From NCBI GenBank assembly GCA_947428535.1, contig CANEMG010000035.1, positions 1 through 7,880 on the forward strand: a stretch of 7,880 nt of DNA, given 5' to 3'. Under the pieces are notes generated by a model. The model was not told the origin of the DNA. It ran no database searches and saw only the letters and a program-made list of their open reading frames with translations. This DNA is from an uncultured Clostridium sp. GTDB lineage: Bacteria; Bacillota; Clostridia; TANB77; CAG-508. The translations under genes and the position numbers were made by a program. Of the stretch, positions 5,101 through 7,880 are shown piece by piece (position 1 is the stretch's first letter; every line of letters starts with the position of its first letter).

Positions 5101-7880
5101 TCATCACGATTATTGTCAAGAAGGAGCAAATTGTATTTATGTAAAAAATATAAATTTCGATAAAGACCAAACAAGAACAATTAATGCAGGAAATTCTTCT
5201 ATAATAGAAATTGGAGAAGGATATGTAATAGGACAATTAAATGAAAGTTCTGCAATTACAGGAGAATTTGATTGTAATGTAGTAAATATTGCAACACCAA
5301 CTAAAGGAATACTAAAAGTAAACAAGAAAGTTGAAGCAAATGTTGACAATGATGCTATTAAAGCAGCACTAAAAAATAAAGACTTTAACTTTACAGTAAA
5401 ATTAAAAGGAACATTTACATATAACAATAAGTTATATAAAGATCAAATAATACAATTAACAACAAATGCAAATAAATGTAATGAATTAAATAGTATTGAT
5501 GAATATAATGATAAAGAGTTTGTTGTAATAAACTTAAATGGAACTACTGATAATAAAACATGGGCTTCAGATGAAATTACATGGTATGGAAAAGCACCAT
5601 ATTATATAGTAGAAGAACACACAGCAGGTTTAAATGTAACAGATGGTAATGGAAATACAAGGGAAATAAATGTATCAGGAGTACCACAAGAAGGACTTTT
5701 AAATGAAGGAACAATAACAGATGATAAATATAATGTAACAGTAAATGCAAAAAACAGTATTGATGAAAATGCAGGATATATAAAAATCATAAAAAAATTA
5801 GAAAACTCAGAAAAGTGTTCAGTAGATTATATAAAACAAGTAAAATTTAAATTTGATGTAAAAGTATTAAAATCAGATGGAATAACAACCGTAGATGAAA
5901 AAACAGTAGTACTTGGAACAGAGGCATTCCCAGCCAAATATAATGAAAAAGAAAATTATTGGTATTGGGAATGGACATCACCAAGATATTCTTGGGATAC
6001 AACTACACATTTAAAATATAGTGTAGAAGAGAAAAATGAATTTCCAGTAGGAGTCTCATTTGTAAAAGTAGAAGGAGATAATGCAGATCTAAATAATAGA
6101 AAAGTAACAGGAATAATAAAAGATAGTGGTGATGCAACAAATCCAGATAACAATATTACACAAGAAGAAATAAAAATAACAACAGATGCTGTATTTACAA
6201 ACAGAGTAGATGCTAGAAATGGTAAATTAAAAATACAAAAACAATTAGTAAAATCAGGTTTAGATATAACACAGTTTAAATTTAAAGTAACATTAAATGG
6301 AACATTTTTCTATAATGGAGAACAAAAAACAGGAACATATCAAATATATGTAGATAGTCTAGATAATAATGGTGAATGGACATCAGATGAAATTTTTTGG
6401 TATGGAAGTGCACCAAGTTATGTAGTAGAAGAAATTGAAAGTGATGTAGCTGAATTAGTAACAATGCAAAATGCAGTAGGAACATTAAAAGAAGGAACAT
6501 CAGATCCAGTAACAATAATATTTATAAATGAAGGAAAAACAGTAGGAGGACACTTAAAAGTAACAAAAAATATTGTTGGAGATGGAGTAGCAATTGATGA
6601 AACATTTAGATTTAAAGTTACAATAAATAACAATGGAAAAGATACAGTACAATATATAAGTGTAAAAGCAAATGAAACATGGACATCAGATTATATTACA
6701 TGGCAAGAAGGAGATCAAATACCAACATATACAGTAGAAGAAATAGATCTTCCAGAAGGTTCAGAATTTGTTGAAATGAAAGTCAGAAATGATAATGCAG
6801 TAATTAATGGAAGAACAGTTACAGGAAACTTATCAAAAGATAAAGATATAGAGGTTATAGCAAATAATAAATTACAAAAAAGAAGTGGACAATTTAAGGT
6901 TACTAAAAATGTTGTATTTAACAAATTAATAGATACAGCGACACAACAAGAATTTACAATGGATATAAAAATATCAGGAACATTCAATATAGATGAAAAA
7001 CAAGTAAATAATGGAACACATACTATAACAATAAAATTAAAAGCAAATCAAGCATATACATCACCAAAAATAGTATGGTATGGAGATAATGCACCAGTAA
7101 TAACAGTAACAGAAAGAGTAAAAGAAGGCTGGGATAGACCAGAATATTCTAATAATGGTGATACAGAAGTTACATTGCTAGAAAACCAAACAATAGAAGT
7201 AGTAGTAACAAACAGAATCAATGTTGAAATGGATTTAACAATGGACTTAGGAGGAAAAGTTTGGGAAGATGAAGCACAAGATCCAGAAGGAAAAAATACA
7301 GCAGAAACAGTACCAAATGGACTTATAGACTCTTCAGAAAAAGGACTTGATGGTGTAGAAGTATATGTATATAGAGTAGTAACACAAGATGGTAAAGAAA
7401 TAGACAGACAATTAGCAGTTGTACATAGTAATGTTTATGATTCAGGAATGCAAAATCCGGTAATAACATCAGGAGGAGGTAACTGGAAAGTAACAGGATT
7501 GAATGTAACAGGATTTACAAATGAAGAAAAATCAAAAGGATATACAACAGACAACGGATATAGAGTAAAATATGATGTAGAATTCGTATATGATGGACAA
7601 ACATATGAACCAACAAAAGCATTATCATATAAAGAGGGAAATGCATATAATAATGGAAGTGTAAAAGATTATGTAGGACAAAGTCCAACAAATAGAGTAA
7701 AAGTATATGGAAATTCTTCATTGGCAATAGATTATGATAGAGAACAAGTAAATGATAGAATAAGAGAAATATATGGAAAAAATCCGATAGATGGATCAGG
7801 AAATACAATAGGTACAGTAAATGGTTCAGAAGGAACAAAAAATGTAAACGTTCCAAATGATATAAATGTGTTTGGTGGAG
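2087..7880 (+). CDS. Giant thioester-domain/CnaB-repeat surface adhesin (3'-partial)
   Basis: Probable surface-displayed adhesin or fibre, secreted through Sec. The frame has no stop for 1931 codons and runs off the window. Residue layout: signal peptide 1-28; Gly/Ser linker 79-98; probable thioester domain about 99-300, with VLCSAKGEP (Cys140) and PLQIAWWG (Gln243) matching the family's Cys and Gln motifs; unassigned beta region about 300-530; Lys/Glu-rich helices 533-614; bridging segment 615-675; eight CnaB-like repeats 676-1711; SdrD_B-type domain from about 1719 to the edge. Known thioester adhesins use the Cys-Gln bond to attach covalently to host or surface amines, and use isopeptide-locked domains as a rigid stalk. 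That role is inferred here. The start is ATG 2087, with GGTGAT upstream and a signal peptide immediately following. The gene follows the first by one base, so it is very likely in an operon with it. The C-terminal anchor lies outside the window. Codon choice drifts from mixed T/A-ended in the N-terminal part to strongly A-ended in the repeats. Confidence 0.9.
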   Translation, partial: MDKKVINRILIISIIIISILGIAYKVFAFKYFDSASKEYYSEPPWVPIADEAGTNGVVQEIGGNSKNAQEKHDTGSLAVGVSSGGGGGSSGYSGSWSSKINFALDKEIKSTPSDYTTRSVEGMDNIIWYEDLCNISKVLCSAKGEPLTGQSQYVRDDQADGNYWVHDVDPSISPRTITTYNLKESQAAIKSIASGDVKSEEYQKFYRTPCEYSKVSKKCTPAEAYVLSEADLIGGNTEKTPLQIAWWGLQGRDGGNGLSREAKEFENYVYGAPQGGKTTVTSAAGIEHSGAFPIKYEPEFAKTSSDVTVSFDEKEQKFIIGPYKINYYQVAKFAFMNKFEVFLNDSKEPIDKNEYEIAVSSGGTISPINRMPNNGEEFYIVLNYDENFREITNIKAHFQYMNANGSYDYYTGQYTKVYVEGNIFGEFDRALYERIEYAKKRITDLFKGPPRRALANTWKNDYKMTWTIGFTNADDYLGEIVKYKDNVGQDPLVFAMPYAVVYDYGGESLFEDASVVITETEDGIPLIIWSEGNYNRIKDYIDNYDYHIIEYEAANNTAKDWDKKADHFKENNDPAKEGECRKWADSYRATAESHLKKAGNKATYEACKKIIEDMPKPENLDESKVDIPEPLEFIIWKDLHYIPIGTDTAQAQSVSRGAAKWWQTATVEWEPTDSSGKIKITKEIDGEAKDGDVFEFKVKVGNKEEKLQIKYKNGGDNSVESDVYTWKKGSPAPTYEVIEETKNGYKLENVKKDKGSLEDGKTVQVTVKNKADEKNSTLEIYKEIKKTNLDTNQYTLVGKTYKFNVTISGNCTITYNGKTEEVTKENPKTLQIDVMSYLEGAPQSERDSKKIAVKWYQDAPTYTVEEIPNEQNNAPIAGSNLAKITPTTGTLKDKEVVKVEAQNETTEQKAKIQVVKTLDGYENYSEEELKEFVFKFKVNVYSDRACTNKLKTLSGTEYAEQIIETNLSRTEDGKWQWVGTTQNEYIWAYGNYPYFKVEELGTCPYHHDYCQEGANCIYVKNINFDKDQTRTINAGNSSIIEIGEGYVIGQLNESSAITGEFDCNVVNIATPTKGILKVNKKVEANVDNDAIKAALKNKDFNFTVKLKGTFTYNNKLYKDQIIQLTTNANKCNELNSIDEYNDKEFVVINLNGTTDNKTWASDEITWYGKAPYYIVEEHTAGLNVTDGNGNTREINVSGVPQEGLLNEGTITDDKYNVTVNAKNSIDENAGYIKIIKKLENSEKCSVDYIKQVKFKFDVKVLKSDGITTVDEKTVVLGTEAFPAKYNEKENYWYWEWTSPRYSWDTTTHLKYSVEEKNEFPVGVSFVKVEGDNADLNNRKVTGIIKDSGDATNPDNNITQEEIKITTDAVFTNRVDARNGKLKIQKQLVKSGLDITQFKFKVTLNGTFFYNGEQKTGTYQIYVDSLDNNGEWTSDEIFWYGSAPSYVVEEIESDVAELVTMQNAVGTLKEGTSDPVTIIFINEGKTVGGHLKVTKNIVGDGVAIDETFRFKVTINNNGKDTVQYISVKANETWTSDYITWQEGDQIPTYTVEEIDLPEGSEFVEMKVRNDNAVINGRTVTGNLSKDKDIEVIANNKLQKRSGQFKVTKNVVFNKLIDTATQQEFTMDIKISGTFNIDEKQVNNGTHTITIKLKANQAYTSPKIVWYGDNAPVITVTERVKEGWDRPEYSNNGDTEVTLLENQTIEVVVTNRINVEMDLTMDLGGKVWEDEAQDPEGKNTAETVPNGLIDSSEKGLDGVEVYVYRVVTQDGKEIDRQLAVVHSNVYDSGMQNPVITSGGGNWKVTGLNVTGFTNEEKSKGYTTDNGYRVKYDVEFVYDGQTYEPTKALSYKEGNAYNNGSVKDYVGQSPTNRVKVYGNSSLAIDYDREQVNDRIREIYGKNPIDGSGNTIGTVNGSEGTKNVNVPNDINVFGG
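2321..2380 (+). other. Gly/Ser-rich linker
   Basis: Residues 79-98 include VSSGGGGGSSGYSGSWSS, a low-complexity flexible stretch between the mature N-terminus and the first folded domain. It probably gives reach or freedom to the thioester domain. At DNA level it is unusually rich in GGT/GGC for this window. Confidence 0.7.
2381..2986 (+). other. Probable Cys-Gln thioester domain (TED)
   Basis: Residues about 99-300. Thioester domains of Gram-positive adhesins carry a Cys in a Y/L-C-x-x-x-G-x-P context and a Gln in a Q-x-A-x-W context. Here VLCSAKGEPLTG gives Cys140 and TPLQIAWWGLQG gives Gln243, 103 residues apart. AYVLSEADLIGG before the Gln and an SREAKEFENYVYG helix after it also fit the family. 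Cys133 lies seven residues before Cys140, and Cys210 and Cys219 are also present, so the pairing is not certain. The assignment comes from motif recognition without a profile search. Confidence 0.65.
2987..3682 (+). other. Unassigned beta-rich region of protein 2
   Basis: Residues about 301-532. It starts with alternating strands (VTVSFDEKEQKFIIGPYKINYY) and contains aromatic-rich stretches such as ANGSYDYYTGQYTKVYVEG, then a short helix (RALYERIEYAKKRITDLF). I recognise no family. It probably joins the thioester head to the stalk. There is an A8 run at 3400-3407 in frame. Confidence 0.5.
3683..3928 (+). other. Lys/Glu-rich helical segment with two cysteines
   Basis: Residues 533-614 are rich in Ala, Lys, Glu and Asp, and are predicted by eye to be alpha-helical, unlike the beta-rich surroundings. 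Examples are AANNTAKDWDKKADHFKE and YRATAESHLKKAGNK. Cys580 and Cys607 lie on neighbouring helical stretches and could form a disulfide across a helical hairpin. Followed by a Pro/Glu-rich spacer (MPKPENLDE). Function unknown. Confidence 0.5.
4112..7219 (+). repeat. Array of eight divergent CnaB-like (isopeptide) domain repeats
   Basis: Repeat limits: 4112-4402, 4409-4810, 4811-5302, 5303-5773, 5774-6220, 6221-6544, 6545-6883, 6884-7219 (about 97-164 residues each). Every unit begins with a strand of type x-hydrophobic-K-hydrophobic-x-K (LKVTK, IKIIK), continues with F-x-F-x-V, has Y-x-V-x-E late in the unit, and ends with hydrophobic-x-x-N. Candidate Lys/Glu/Asn triads by residue: 682/739/769, 782/866/903, 916/999/1067, 1080/1177/1223, 1236/1315/1372, 1385/1449/1481, 1494/1552/1593, 1607/1676/1709. 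CnaB domains use this Lys-Asn pair, with Glu as catalyst, to form an internal amide bond that stiffens the fold. The strand before Y-x-V-x-E is often W-Y-G-x-A-P. Similarity is mainly at protein level; DNA identity between units is limited to short stretches. Confidence 0.75.
5093..5134 (+). other. Cys/His cluster inserted in CnaB-like repeat 3
   Basis: Straight after the Y/F-x-V-x-E strand of repeat 3 comes TCPYHHDYCQEGANC: Cys1003, His1006, His1007, Cys1010 and Cys1016 within 14 residues. Cys946 and Cys1063 are in the same repeat. The other seven repeats have at most one Cys each, and repeats 6-8 have none. Possible roles are a disulfide-braced loop or a metal site; neither is proven by sequence. 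Confidence 0.6.
7241..7880 (+). other. SdrD_B-type domain, cut by the window end (protein 2)
   Basis: LGGKVWEDEAQDPEG opens the domain. NGLIDSSEKGLDGVEVYVYR then matches the N-G-x-x-D-x-x-E-x-G-hydrophobic-x-G-V pattern of SdrD_B/Cna-B-type domains, and NWKVTGLN and YRVKYDVEFVYDGQTYEPTKAL are later strands. A long tail with SSLAIDYDREQVNDRIREIYG follows before the edge. It resembles the SdrD_B-type domain of protein 1 only in general pattern. Calcium ligands are less clear here. Confidence 0.6.

Noticed and set aside
4112..7219. Recent tandem DNA duplication
   Set aside because: The repeats differ widely in length and sequence. Only short stretches around the WYGxAP strand look alike at DNA level, so the array is old or assembled from diverged units.

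Overview
The window is AT-rich and entirely coding on the + strand. It holds two adjacent genes for very large, modular cell-surface proteins, both cut by the window edges. Low GC, A-ended codons, a GGTGAT-type Shine-Dalgarno site, and the domain set (DUF11, SdrD_B, Cys-Gln thioester domain, CnaB-like repeats, C-terminal membrane anchor with basic tail) all point to a Gram-positive, low-GC Bacillota, most likely an uncultured gut- or rumen-type Clostridia relative. The organism assignment is inference. Trp is always TGG inside the two long frames, which argues for the standard bacterial code.

Positions 1-2085 carry the C-terminal part of surface protein 1: two DUF11-type beta domains, an acidic linker, one SdrD_B/Cna-B-type domain with an EF-hand-like loop, a third DUF11-type domain, then an SVKTG motif, a membrane helix and a basic tail. 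Its 5' end is anomalous. A TGA at 55-57 lies in the same frame, and no ATG, GTG or TTG follows it until a TTG at 481, which falls inside a domain. The gene is therefore broken, recoded or mis-sequenced near position 60.

Positions 2087-7880 carry surface protein 2, an uninterrupted frame of 1931 codons that runs off the right edge. It starts one base after the first gene's stop. In order it has a signal peptide, a Gly/Ser linker, a probable Cys-Gln thioester domain (candidate Cys140 and Gln243), a poorly recognised beta region, a Lys/Glu-rich helical segment with two cysteines, eight divergent CnaB-like repeats, and the beginning of an SdrD_B-type domain. Each repeat keeps the Lys...Glu...Asn pattern expected for a self-formed isopeptide bond.

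Together the pair reads as a translationally coupled surface-adhesion module. The larger protein has the layout of thioester/isopeptide adhesins: a reactive tip on a protease-resistant stalk. The smaller is a membrane- or wall-anchored companion with related stalk domains. Both proteins contain an SdrD_B-type domain. No RNA gene, mobile element, CRISPR array, terminator or convincing promoter was seen, and there is no intergenic stretch long enough to hold one.
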